The notes under the pieces are model-generated. The model saw only the letters and a program-made list of their open reading frames with translations. It made no database searches and had not been told where the DNA came from. A stretch of 51,977 nt of DNA from Oscillospiraceae bacterium (lineage in GTDB: Bacteria > Bacillota > Clostridia > Saccharofermentanales > Saccharofermentanaceae): positions 1 through 51,977 of the forward strand of contig CACYMP010000020.1 in the NCBI GenBank assembly GCA_902775565.1. The letters run 5' to 3'. Shown one piece after another: positions 39,937 through 50,000 of the stretch. Each line of letters opens with the position of its first letter. Position 1 is the first letter of the stretch. The translations under genes were made by a program, and so were the position numbers.

Positions 39937-42900
39937 ATGGACAATTACAGAGTGAACGAACCCTTTAAGAAACAGGGGCTTTACGATCCTGCATTAGAGC
40001 ATGACAACTGCGGTATCGGCGCTGTTGTAAACATTAACGGCCTTCAGGAAAGAAGAGTCGTTGACGGTGCCCTTAAGATCGTTGAGACACTGGAACACCG
40101 CGCCGGTAAAGATGCTGAAGGCAAGACCGGTGACGGCGTAGGTATCTTACTTCAGATCCCCCACGATTATTTCGCAGCAGAGGCTGCAAAAGACGGCATT
40201 ACACTCGGAGGCAGAAGATCTTTCGGTATCGGTATGTTCTTCATGCCCCAGACCGAAGAGCTCTACAAGAAGGCAATGAAGACCTTCGAGGACATCATCG
40301 CCAAAGAAGGCATGAAGTTCCTCGGATGGAGAAAGGTTCCTGTTAATCCTTCAGTCCTCGGCAGCAAGGCTTTGGACAGCATGCCGACGATCATGCAGGG
40401 CTTCGTTGAAAGGCCCGCAGATTGTAAAGAAGATATCGATTTCGACAGAAAGCTCTATGTCGCGAGAAGGCTTTTCGAGAAGGCTGACGAGAACACTTAC
40501 GTTTGCTCGCTGTCATGCCGCACGGTCGTTTATAAAGGTATGTTCCTTGTAGGTCAGTTAAGACTTTTCTATGAGGATCTTAATAAAGAAGATTTCATTT
40601 CCGCTATCGGTATTGTTCACTCGAGATTCTCGACGAACACGAATCCGAGCTGGCAGAAATCGCACCCGAACAGACTCATGGTCCATAACGGTGAGATCAA
40701 CACCATCACCGGTAACATGAACAAGATGCTGAGCCGCGAAAACATCCTCCACTCAAAGGTTCTGGAAGACAGGCTCGATGATATCTACCCGCTCCTTGAC
40801 GTAACGGGTTCCGACTCCGCAAGACTTGATAACACATTGGAATTCATGGAAATGTGCGGCATGCCTCTTACTCTGGCGCTCGCAGTTACCATCCCTGAGC
40901 CATGGCAGCACATCGAGACGATGAGCCGCGAGAGAAGGGCTTTCTATCAGTACTACGCGACCATGATGGAGCCCTGGGACGGCCCCGCATCGATCATCTT
41001 TTCGGACGGCGATATCTTAGGCGCGACGCTCGACCGAAACGGCCTGCGGCCTTCAAGATACTACATCACGGAGGACGGACTGCTCATCATATCCTCTGAG
41101 GTCGGCGCGCTTTCCGATCTCGACGAGAACACAGTCCTCAAGAAGGACCGTCTGCGTCCGGGCAAGATCCTCGTTGCTGATACGAGATCAGGCAAGCTCT
41201 TAAGCGACGAAGATATCAAGAAGGGTTTTGAGCAGAGACAGCCTTACGGCGAGTGGCTCGACCAGATGCTCGTCAACTTAAGCGAGCTCGAAAAGGAGAA
41301 CAAGAAGCCGATCCGCATCAGAGGCGAAGAGCTTAAGACACTGCAGAAGGCTTTCGGATACAGCTACGGCAACCTCACGAATGCACTTATCCCGATGTGC
41401 CTCAACGGCATCGAGGCTACTGCTTCGATGGGTGTCGACGTTCCGGTTCCGCCTCTTTCCGAGATGGATCCGCCGCTCTTCGACTTCTTCAAGCAGAAGT
41501 TCGCGCAGGTCACCAATCCGCCTATCGACTCTATAAGAGAAGAAATAATTACCGATACTACCGTTTATCTCGGAATCGCAGGCAACGTTCTCGAGGAAAA
41601 GGAAGAGAACTGCCGCGTTCTGAAGATCAACAACCCGATCCTCTCGAACATCGACCTGATGAAGATCAGACATGCCAACCTCGAGGGCCTCAAGACCCAC
41701 GATATCAGCATGCTCTACAAGAGAGGAACAGGTCTTAAGGAAGCTATCGAAAACCTTTACAAGCAGGCCGACAAGGCGCACGAAGAAGGCGCTGCGATCC
41801 TGATCCTGACCGACCGCGGAGTCGACAAGGACAACGTCGCGATCCCTTCTCTGCTTGCCGTTGCGGCACTTGAGACTCATCTCGTAAGAACAAGAATGAA
41901 TACGGCTATCTCGATCATCTTGGAGTCCGGCGAGCCCTGCGACGTACATCATTTCGCGACTCTCATGGGCTTTGGCGCGAGTGCCATCAATCCGTACCTC
42001 GCGTTCGACTCCATTCACGAGCTCATCAGCACGGGCGAGATCGACAAGGACTATACCGAAGCGAGTACCGCTTATACGCAGGCTGTGGTTCACGGCATTG
42101 TTAAGATCAGCGCGAAAATGGGTATTTCCACGATCCAGTCCTACCAGGGCTCCAAGATCTTCGAGGCTTTGGGCATCGGCAAGGAGCTGATGGACAACTA
42201 CTTCCCGGATACTGTCAGCCGTGTCGGAGGCATCACACTCAAGAACATCGAGGACCGTACGATCAGACTGCACGAAAAGGCTTTCGATCCCAAGGAGCTC
42301 GAGACACCTGATTCACTGCGCATCGTCGGCTGGCACAAGGAGAGGTCCGACAAGGAAGACCACCTCTACAATCCCGAGTCGATCGCTCTGCTCCGCAAGG
42401 CAACATGGACGGGCGACTACAACCTGTTCAAGCAGTTTTCGGACGTTATTAACAGGGAAGACCGCCACATCACACTGAGAAGCACTCTGGAATTCAAGTT
42501 CCCCGAGGACGGCGGAATCAGCATCGATGAAGTCGAGCCCGCAGAGAGCATCGTAAAGAGATTCAAGTCGGGCGCCATGTCCTACGGTTCGATCTCTCAG
42601 GAAGCTCACGAGTGCCTCGCGATCGCCATGAACAGGCTCGGAGGCAAGAGCAACAGCGGCGAGGGCGGTGAGGACCCTGAGAGAATTGCAACAAAGGGCA
42701 GCGAGGAAGACAGGTGTTCTGCTATCAAGCAGGTCGCATCAGGCCGTTTCGGTGTTACATCCGAATACCTGATCTCCGCTAAGGAACTGCAGATCAAGAT
42801 GGCCCAGGGCGCTAAGCCGGGCGAGGGCGGACACCTTCCTTCAAAGAAGGTCTACCCCTGGATCGCGAAAACGCGTCACTCCACACCGGGCGTTGCACTT

Positions 42901-44502
42901 ATCTCACCTCCGCCTCATCACGATATCTATTCGATCGAAGATCTGGCTCAGCTGATCTACGATCTTAAGAATGCAAATAAGGATGCAAGGATCTCAGTCA
43001 AGCTCGTATCCGAAGCAGGCGTAGGTACCATCGCTTCAGGCGTTGCAAAAGCAGGCGCAGGCGTAGTCCTCATTTCCGGTTACGACGGCGGTACTGGCGC
43101 AGCTCCGGCTTCGTCCATCCATAACGCAGGTCTGCCTTGGGAACTGGGCGTTGCTGAGACACACCAGACACTCATTCAGAACAACCTCAGATCTCATATC
43201 GTCATCGAAGCTGACGGCAAGCTCTTAACGGGAAGAGACGTTGTGATCGCAGCAATGCTGGGCGCCGAGGAATTCGGTTTTGCCACAGCACCGCTGGTCA
43301 CGATGGGCTGCGTTATGATGCGTGTATGCCACCTGGATACATGCCCCGTCGGTGTTGCCACACAGAACCCCGAGCTCCGCAGCAGGTTCAAGGGCAAGCC
43401 TGAATACGTCATCAATTTCATGATGTTCATCGCTCAGGAAATGAGAGAGATCATGGCTAAGCTCGGCATCAGGACCATTGAGGAACTGGTCGGAAGATCT
43501 GACTTGCTTGCTCCCAAGAAGTTCCCTGAAGGATCACATCCGGCTGGCCTCGACATGAATGTTGTCCTGTCCAATCCTTATGCGGGAAGAGCTGACGTCA
43601 AGCAGCATTTCGAGAAGGAAGACGCTTTCGATTTCGAGCTCGACAAGACGATCGATGAAGCGGTGATAATTCCTGCATTTGCGGAATCCTTCAAAGAAGG
43701 AAAGAAGCAGAGCATCGACGTGAAGATCACGAACCTCAACAGAACGGTTGGAACGCTTTTCGGTGCCGAGATCACAAAGAAATTCGGCACCTCTCTTCAG
43801 GAAGACACGTTTGAGGTCAACTGCAAGGGATCGGCCGGACAGAGCTTCGGTGCGTTCATTCCGAAGGGTCTCACGATCAACGTTGAAGGCGACGCAAACG
43901 ACTATTTCGGCAAGGGCCTGTCAGGCGGAACGCTCAGCCTCAAGGCTCCCGAGCACTTCGCTTTCAGGGCTGACGAGAACATCATCGTCGGCAACGTCGC
44001 ACTCTTCGGTGCAACGTCAGGCAAGGCTTTCATCAACGGTGTCGCTGGCGAGAGATTCTGCGTAAGAAACTCCGGTGCGACGGTCGTCTGCGAAGGCGTC
44101 GGCGATCACGGATGCGAGTACATGACGGGCGGCAAGGCAGTCATCCTCGGCAAGGTCGGAAAGAACTTTGCGGCAGGTATGAGTGGCGGTATCGCTTACG
44201 TTTACGATGAACATAACGACCTCTATACAAAGCTCAACAAGTCGCTCGTAGGCTTCTCAAGAGTGACTGAGGAAGCAGATCAGAACGAACTCAGGTCGCT
44301 TATCGAAGAGCATGTTAAGAGAACGGATTCTTACCTTGGAAAAGAGATCTTGAAGGACTTCGGCGAGTACGTCACCAAGTTCAAGAAGGTCGTACCTCAC
44401 GAATATAAGGCCATGATGCTTGCCATAGCCAAGTACAAGGACTTAGGCTGTGACGAGGATGAAGCCAAGATCAAGGCTTTCCAAGAAAGGGTTAACGGGT
44501 GA
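39937..44502 (+). CDS. gltB: Glutamate synthase, large (alpha) subunit
   Basis: The 1521-residue length and order of domains are those of GltB. A 24-residue propeptide precedes the N-terminal nucleophile Cys25 (DNCGIGAVV) of the glutaminase domain. Then come the central domain, the FMN-binding synthase barrel (SNSGEGGEDPERIATKGSEE, AKPGEGGHLPSKKVYPW) and the Cys cluster VMMRVCHLDTCPVG of the 3Fe-4S centre. Last is the C-terminal beta-helix rich in G-x-x-x-G repeats. It turns glutamine and 2-oxoglutarate into two glutamates. GAAGGGAG precedes the ATG. It is the first gene of a four-gene operon with gltD, carA and carB-dapF. Confidence 0.97.
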   Translation: MDNYRVNEPFKKQGLYDPALEHDNCGIGAVVNINGLQERRVVDGALKIVETLEHRAGKDAEGKTGDGVGILLQIPHDYFAAEAAKDGITLGGRRSFGIGMFFMPQTEELYKKAMKTFEDIIAKEGMKFLGWRKVPVNPSVLGSKALDSMPTIMQGFVERPADCKEDIDFDRKLYVARRLFEKADENTYVCSLSCRTVVYKGMFLVGQLRLFYEDLNKEDFISAIGIVHSRFSTNTNPSWQKSHPNRLMVHNGEINTITGNMNKMLSRENILHSKVLEDRLDDIYPLLDVTGSDSARLDNTLEFMEMCGMPLTLALAVTIPEPWQHIETMSRERRAFYQYYATMMEPWDGPASIIFSDGDILGATLDRNGLRPSRYYITEDGLLIISSEVGALSDLDENTVLKKDRLRPGKILVADTRSGKLLSDEDIKKGFEQRQPYGEWLDQMLVNLSELEKENKKPIRIRGEELKTLQKAFGYSYGNLTNALIPMCLNGIEATASMGVDVPVPPLSEMDPPLFDFFKQKFAQVTNPPIDSIREEIITDTTVYLGIAGNVLEEKEENCRVLKINNPILSNIDLMKIRHANLEGLKTHDISMLYKRGTGLKEAIENLYKQADKAHEEGAAILILTDRGVDKDNVAIPSLLAVAALETHLVRTRMNTAISIILESGEPCDVHHFATLMGFGASAINPYLAFDSIHELISTGEIDKDYTEASTAYTQAVVHGIVKISAKMGISTIQSYQGSKIFEALGIGKELMDNYFPDTVSRVGGITLKNIEDRTIRLHEKAFDPKELETPDSLRIVGWHKERSDKEDHLYNPESIALLRKATWTGDYNLFKQFSDVINREDRHITLRSTLEFKFPEDGGISIDEVEPAESIVKRFKSGAMSYGSISQEAHECLAIAMNRLGGKSNSGEGGEDPERIATKGSEEDRCSAIKQVASGRFGVTSEYLISAKELQIKMAQGAKPGEGGHLPSKKVYPWIAKTRHSTPGVALISPPPHHDIYSIEDLAQLIYDLKNANKDARISVKLVSEAGVGTIASGVAKAGAGVVLISGYDGGTGAAPASSIHNAGLPWELGVAETHQTLIQNNLRSHIVIEADGKLLTGRDVVIAAMLGAEEFGFATAPLVTMGCVMMRVCHLDTCPVGVATQNPELRSRFKGKPEYVINFMMFIAQEMREIMAKLGIRTIEELVGRSDLLAPKKFPEGSHPAGLDMNVVLSNPYAGRADVKQHFEKEDAFDFELDKTIDEAVIIPAFAESFKEGKKQSIDVKITNLNRTVGTLFGAEITKKFGTSLQEDTFEVNCKGSAGQSFGAFIPKGLTINVEGDANDYFGKGLSGGTLSLKAPEHFAFRADENIIVGNVALFGATSGKAFINGVAGERFCVRNSGATVVCEGVGDHGCEYMTGGKAVILGKVGKNFAAGMSGGIAYVYDEHNDLYTKLNKSLVGFSRVTEEADQNELRSLIEEHVKRTDSYLGKEILKDFGEYVTKFKKVVPHEYKAMMLAIAKYKDLGCDEDEAKIKAFQERVNG

Positions 44503-45992
44503 ACCATATGGGTAAAACAGGCGCTTTTTTGGAACACGGAAGAGTTGACAACCCGGCAATAGATCCCATGGAAAGGATCAAGACCTACAACGAATTCCAC
44601 ACACCTTTGGACGAAAACAAGAGAAAAGAGCAGGCGAGCCGCTGCATGGACTGCGGCGTCCCGTTCTGCCAGTACGGCAAGCCCGTCTGCGGCATGGTCG
44701 CAGGGTGCCCTCTGAACAACCTCTGCCCCGACTGGAACGACCTTGTCTATAAGGGCTTCTGGGACAAGGCTTTCGAGAGGCTCACCATGACCAATCCCTT
44801 CCCGGAATTCACTTCCAGGGTATGTCCCGCGCTCTGCGAAAAGGCATGCACATGCGGAATGAACGGTGACGCAGTTACGGTCAAGGAGAACGAGTACGCG
44901 ATAATAGAGAAGGCATACGGCTCGGGCAAGGTCACGCCCAAGATCCCTTCAGTCAGGAGCGGCAAGAGGGTTGCCGTCATCGGCTCGGGTCCTGCGGGAC
45001 TTTCGACCGCGCACTGGCTTAACAGAAGAGGCCACAGTGTAACTGTTTTCGAGAAGGCGGACAGGGCAGGCGGACTTCTGATGTACGGAATCCCGAACAT
45101 GAAGCTCGAGAAGAGGTTCATCCAAAGGCGTATCGACGTCATGGAAGCCGAGGGCGTTGAATTCAAGTATAACTGCGACGTCGGCAGAGACATTACCGCT
45201 GACGAGATCGTAAACGGCTACGATGCGGTCGTCCTGGCGTGCGGCTCGAGGAACCCCAGAGACATCAAGGCACCCGGCAGGGAAGGCGACGGAATCTATT
45301 TCGCTGTCGATTTTCTAACATCAACAACAAAAATGGTTCTTTCATCCAATATCTCTGATACAAATTACATTAGTGCAAAATATAAAGATGTGGTTATAAT
45401 AGGCGGAGGCGACACAGGCAACGATTGTGTAGGCACCTGCATAAGGCACGGATGCAAATCAGTCACCCAGCTCGAGATGATGCCTATACCACCTGCTACC
45501 CGCGCCGCTGACAATCCCTGGCCGGAGTGGCCGAAGGTTCTGAAGACCGATTACGGCCAGGAGGAATCGATAGCCGTATTCGGCAAAGACCCCAGGGTTT
45601 ATCTGACAACAGTCAAGAGCTTTGTCCGCGATGACGAAGGCAGACTGACGGGTGTTGAGACAGTTAAGATCGACTGGCAGAAAGGCGGGGACGGCCGCAT
45701 GAAGATGAACCTCATCGAAGGTTCAGAGCAGGTCATACCGGCGCAGATCGTTCTTATCGCTGCAGGGTTCCTTGGACCTGAGAGTTATATCTCTGAGTCC
45801 TTTGGGATCGAGACAGACGCAAGGTCCAACATCAAGGCATCGGCCGGAGATCACAAGACATCGAGAGACAAAGTCTTTGCCGCAGGCGATGTAAGGCGTG
45901 GCCAGTCGCTCGTGGTATGGGGACTTCGTGAAGGCAGAGACTGCGCTGTTGAAGTTGATAAATATCTGATGGGTTATTCCAATATGCTATGA
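44499..45992 (+). CDS. gltD: Glutamate synthase, small (beta) subunit
   Basis: The 497-residue flavoprotein carries the N-terminal Cys clusters (CMDCGVPFC, CPLNNLCPDW, CPALCEKACTCG) for Fe-S centres, the FAD motif VIGSGPAGLSTAHWL and the NADPH motif IIGGGDTGNDCVG. It passes electrons from NADPH to GltB. The GTG at 44499 overlaps the gltB stop and has AAAGG seven bases upstream; an ATG at 44508 (MGKTGAFLEHGR) is the alternative and matches the usual family start. Confidence 0.96.
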   Translation: MNHMGKTGAFLEHGRVDNPAIDPMERIKTYNEFHTPLDENKRKEQASRCMDCGVPFCQYGKPVCGMVAGCPLNNLCPDWNDLVYKGFWDKAFERLTMTNPFPEFTSRVCPALCEKACTCGMNGDAVTVKENEYAIIEKAYGSGKVTPKIPSVRSGKRVAVIGSGPAGLSTAHWLNRRGHSVTVFEKADRAGGLLMYGIPNMKLEKRFIQRRIDVMEAEGVEFKYNCDVGRDITADEIVNGYDAVVLACGSRNPRDIKAPGREGDGIYFAVDFLTSTTKMVLSSNISDTNYISAKYKDVVIIGGGDTGNDCVGTCIRHGCKSVTQLEMMPIPPATRAADNPWPEWPKVLKTDYGQEESIAVFGKDPRVYLTTVKSFVRDDEGRLTGVETVKIDWQKGGDGRMKMNLIEGSEQVIPAQIVLIAAGFLGPESYISESFGIETDARSNIKASAGDHKTSRDKVFAAGDVRRGQSLVVWGLREGRDCAVEVDKYLMGYSNML

Positions 45993-46001
45993 GGAAATAG
46001 T

Positions 46002-47084
46002 ATGAAGCGGTATTTGGTATTGGAGAACGGAGATGTATTTGAAGGGGAGGCGTTCGGCGCTTCCGGCGAGGTGATCTCGGAGATCGTTTTCACAACGGCA
46101 ATGACGGGATACCTTGAGACTCTCACCGACAAGAGCTACAAGGGACAGGCGGTCGTTCAGACCTTCCCCCTTATCGGCAACTACGGTGTGATCCCCGAAG
46201 ACAGGGAAGGCCCCGCACCGAGCGTATCGGCCTACATCGTCAGGGAAGCGTGCGAAGAGCCTTCAAACTTCAGATGCAAGGATACGATAGATAACTACCT
46301 CAAAGAGAGCGGCATTCCCGGGCTCAAGGGGATCGACACGAGAGCTCTTACACGCATCCTTCGCGAAAAGGGCGTCATGAACGGTCTTATCACTGACGAG
46401 TTCCCGTCCGACATGGATAAGGCACTGAAGGACATCGCAGCATACAGGATCGTTGATCCCGTTGATGCAGTCACCGTTCCTTCAGTCGAAGAGCACGATT
46501 CCGCTGAGAACAGATACACCGTCGCAATGATCGACTGCGGCGTCAAGGAGAACATCGTAAGAAGCCTTGTGGCCCGCGGCTGCAGGGTCTTTCTTTTCCC
46601 GGCCTCGGCATCTGCTTCTGAGATCCTCGGAGTAAAACCTGACGGAATCTTCATCAGCAACGGCCCGGGCGATCCGGAAGACAACAAAAAGACTATCGCA
46701 ACGCTTCAGGAACTTGATAAGACGGGCATCCCCACGATGGGAATCTGCTTAGGCCACCAGCTCCTGGCTTTGGCTCACGGCTTCAAGACGACCAAGCTCA
46801 AGTACGGTCACAGAGGCACGAACCACCCTGTTAAAAATCTCGAGACGGGACATGTATACATCTCATCGCAGAACCACGGCTACGCGGTCGTTTCGGATTC
46901 GATCGATGAGAATGTCGCGAGCGAGCTTTTCGTGAACGTAAACGACGGAACGAACGAAGGCATCAGATATAAGAACAAGCCGGTCTTCTCGGTACAGTTC
47001 CACCCTGAAGCATGCGGAGGCCCTAAAGATACGGACTTCCTTTTCGATGAGTTTACAAAGATGATGGATGAGGGGAGGAACTGA
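46002..47084 (+). CDS. carA: Carbamoyl-phosphate synthase, small (glutaminase) subunit
   Basis: The 360-residue protein has the CarA N-terminal domain (LENGDVFEGEAFGASGEVIS) and a class I glutamine amidotransferase with nucleophile Cys249 in GICLGHQLLALAHG. The His-Glu pair is in VQFHPEACGGPKDT. It releases ammonia from glutamine for CarB. It starts 10 bp after gltD and ends 3 bp before carB, so glutamine use and glutamate synthesis are co-expressed. Confidence 0.96.
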   Translation: MKRYLVLENGDVFEGEAFGASGEVISEIVFTTAMTGYLETLTDKSYKGQAVVQTFPLIGNYGVIPEDREGPAPSVSAYIVREACEEPSNFRCKDTIDNYLKESGIPGLKGIDTRALTRILREKGVMNGLITDEFPSDMDKALKDIAAYRIVDPVDAVTVPSVEEHDSAENRYTVAMIDCGVKENIVRSLVARGCRVFLFPASASASEILGVKPDGIFISNGPGDPEDNKKTIATLQELDKTGIPTMGICLGHQLLALAHGFKTTKLKYGHRGTNHPVKNLETGHVYISSQNHGYAVVSDSIDENVASELFVNVNDGTNEGIRYKNKPVFSVQFHPEACGGPKDTDFLFDEFTKMMDEGRN

Positions 47085-47086
47085 TC

Positions 47087-50000
47087 ATGCCGCTGGATAA
47101 GAATATTCGAAAAGTTTTGGTAATCGGTTCCGGTCCTATCGTAATAGGCCAGGCTGCGGAGTTCGACTACGCCGGAACGCAGGCATGCCGCGCGCTCCGC
47201 GAGGACGGCATTGAGATCGTTCTCATCAATTCGAACCCTGCCACCATCATGACCGACAAGTGGATGGCCGATAAGATCTACATCGAGCCGCTCACGCTTA
47301 CAACAGTAAAGAGAGTCATTGAGACAGAAAGACCTGACGCGATCCTCTCCGGACTCGGCGGACAGACCGCTCTGACGCTCTGCATGGAGCTCGCAAAGGA
47401 CGGGTTCCTCGCGCGCAACGGCGTCAAGCTCCTCGGCTCATCTCCCGAGTGCATCGACAAGGCCGAAGACCGTCAGATGTTCAAGGACACGATGGAGAGT
47501 ATCGGTCAGCCCTGCATTCCTTCCAAGGTCGTAACAGACGTTGACGCGGCGCTTGATTTCGCCAAGGAGATCGGCTATCCGGTAATCGTCCGTCCCGCAT
47601 TTACCCTGGGCGGCAGCGGCGGCGGAATTGCAAACACGGAAGAAGAGCTTCACGAGATCGCCCGTAACGGTCTTGCTCTCTCTCCCATCACACAGGTACT
47701 TATCGAAAAGTGCATCTCCGGATGGAAAGAGATCGAGTTCGAGGTTATCCGCGACAAGGCAGGCAACGTACTTACGGTCTGCTCGATGGAGAACCTTGAT
47801 CCTGTCGGCGTACACACCGGCGACAGCATCGTTATCGCGCCTGCGGTAACGCTTTCGGACAAAGAGTATCAGATGCTCAGATCCGCTTCTCTGAAGATCA
47901 TTGAAGCGTTGGGCGTTGAGGGCGGATGCAACTGCCAGTTCGCGCTCCATCCGACATCATTCGAATATGCGGTAATCGAGGTCAATCCCCGTGTATCCAG
48001 ATCGTCTGCTTTGGCTTCAAAAGCGACCGGCTATCCTATCGCAAAAGTTGCGACAAAGATCGCTCTGGGATACCGTCTCGACGAGATAAAGAATGCCGTA
48101 ACAGGCAATACATTTGCAGCTTTCGAGCCGGCGCTCGACTACGTCGCGGTCAAGTTCCCGAAGTGGCCTTTCGACAAGTTCGTTTACGCAAAGCGTGACC
48201 TTGGAACACAGATGAAAGCGACCGGCGAAGTCATGTCGATCTCCGACTCTTTCGAGAGCGCACTCATGAAGGCTCTCCGCGGCGCTGAGATCTCCGTTGA
48301 CACAGTAAGGCTTCCCAAGCTCAAAGATCACTCTGACGAGGACATCTGGGCAGGCATCGGCCACACTACTGACGAGAGACTTTTCTATGTAGCGGAAGGT
48401 CTTTTCAGAGGCTTCGATCTTGATAAGATCCACCAGATAACCATGATCGACAACTGGTTCCTGAGCAAGATCAGAAACCTCGTCACATACGAAAAGGCGA
48501 TCGCGGAAAATATCGACGCCGATCTATATATCAAGGGCAAGAAGCTTGGATTCACTGACAAAGCGCTCGAGAGGATCTCGGGAAAATCAGTCGCTGAATA
48601 CAAGAACCTCGTATCCGTCACATACAAGATGGTCGATACCTGTGCAGGCGAGTTCGAGGCTGTAACGCCCTACTTCTATGCGACATATAATTCGGCTGCG
48701 GCAGGCGGCGAGAACGAGGCTTCCATCGAGGATACCGGCGACGCCAAGACCGTCATCGTTATCGGATCGGGCCCTATCAGGATCGGTCAGGGAATCGAAT
48801 TCGACTACGCTGCCGTTCACTGCGTACATGCGCTCCGCGAATTGGGATACAGAGTTGTTATCATCAACAACAACCCTGAGACTGTCTCGACTGATTTCGA
48901 TACCGGCGACAGGCTTTATTTCGAGCCTCTGACACCTGAAGACGTTCTCAACATCATCGCGCAGGAAAACCCTGTCGGCGTTGTCGTTGCATTCGGCGGA
49001 CAGACTGCCATCAAGCTCACCAAGACGCTTGCGCAGAACAACATCAACATCATCGGAACATCCGCCGATTCGATCGATATGGCTGAGGACCGCGAGAGAT
49101 TTGACGAACTTCTCGAAAGGCTCGGCATCGCAAGGCCGAAGGGCTTCTCCGTTCTCACGAAGGAAGAGGCTTTCGAAGCCGCGCACACTCTTGAATACCC
49201 GATCCTTCTGCGTCCTTCATACGTACTCGGCGGCCAGAACATGACCATCGCTTTCCACGATGAAGACGTTGAGGAATACATGAACATCATCCTCGATCAG
49301 GGAATCGAGAATCCTGTCCTGATCGACAAATACATCCAGGGAAGAGAGATCGAGGTAGACGCCATCTACGACGGCCACGACGTCCTTATTCCGGGCATCA
49401 TGGAGCACATCGAAAGAGCGGGCATCCACTCCGGTGACTCCATCGCCGTATATCCCGCAAAACACATCTACGACCGCATGGCGAAGAGGCTCGTTGATAC
49501 GACGCGCGCCCTTTGCGAAGGTCTCGCTTCCATCGGAATCGTAAACATCCAGTACATCGTAAAGGACGATCAGATCTACGTCATCGAGGTCAATCCGCGT
49601 GCGTCACGTACCGTTCCTTACATGAGCAAGGTCACGGGCGTTCTGATGGTCGACTGCGCGATCAGGGTATCTTTGGGCGAGAAGCTTGCCGACATGGATT
49701 ACGGTGTAGGCTTCTACCGACAGTCACCTTACACATGCGTTAAGGTTCCTGTTTTCTCGTTCGAAAAGCTCACTGATGTTGATACGCAGCTCGGTCCCGA
49801 AATGAAGTCCACCGGCGAGGTCTTAGGCGTAGGCAGAAACCTCTCCGAAGCGCTTTTCAAGGGCCTTGTCGCGGCAGGCTACAAGATGTACAAGCACGGC
49901 GGCGTTCTCATCACCGTACGTGATTCAGACAAGTCTGAGATCGTCGAGGTCGCAAAGAAGTTCGCATCCCTCGGATTCAATCTCTACGCGACACCCGGAA

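Noticed and set aside
41278..42273. 331-codon open frame antisense to gltB
   Set aside because: gltB is an unmistakable intact gene; the antisense frame is an effect of codon bias and has no ribosome binding site.
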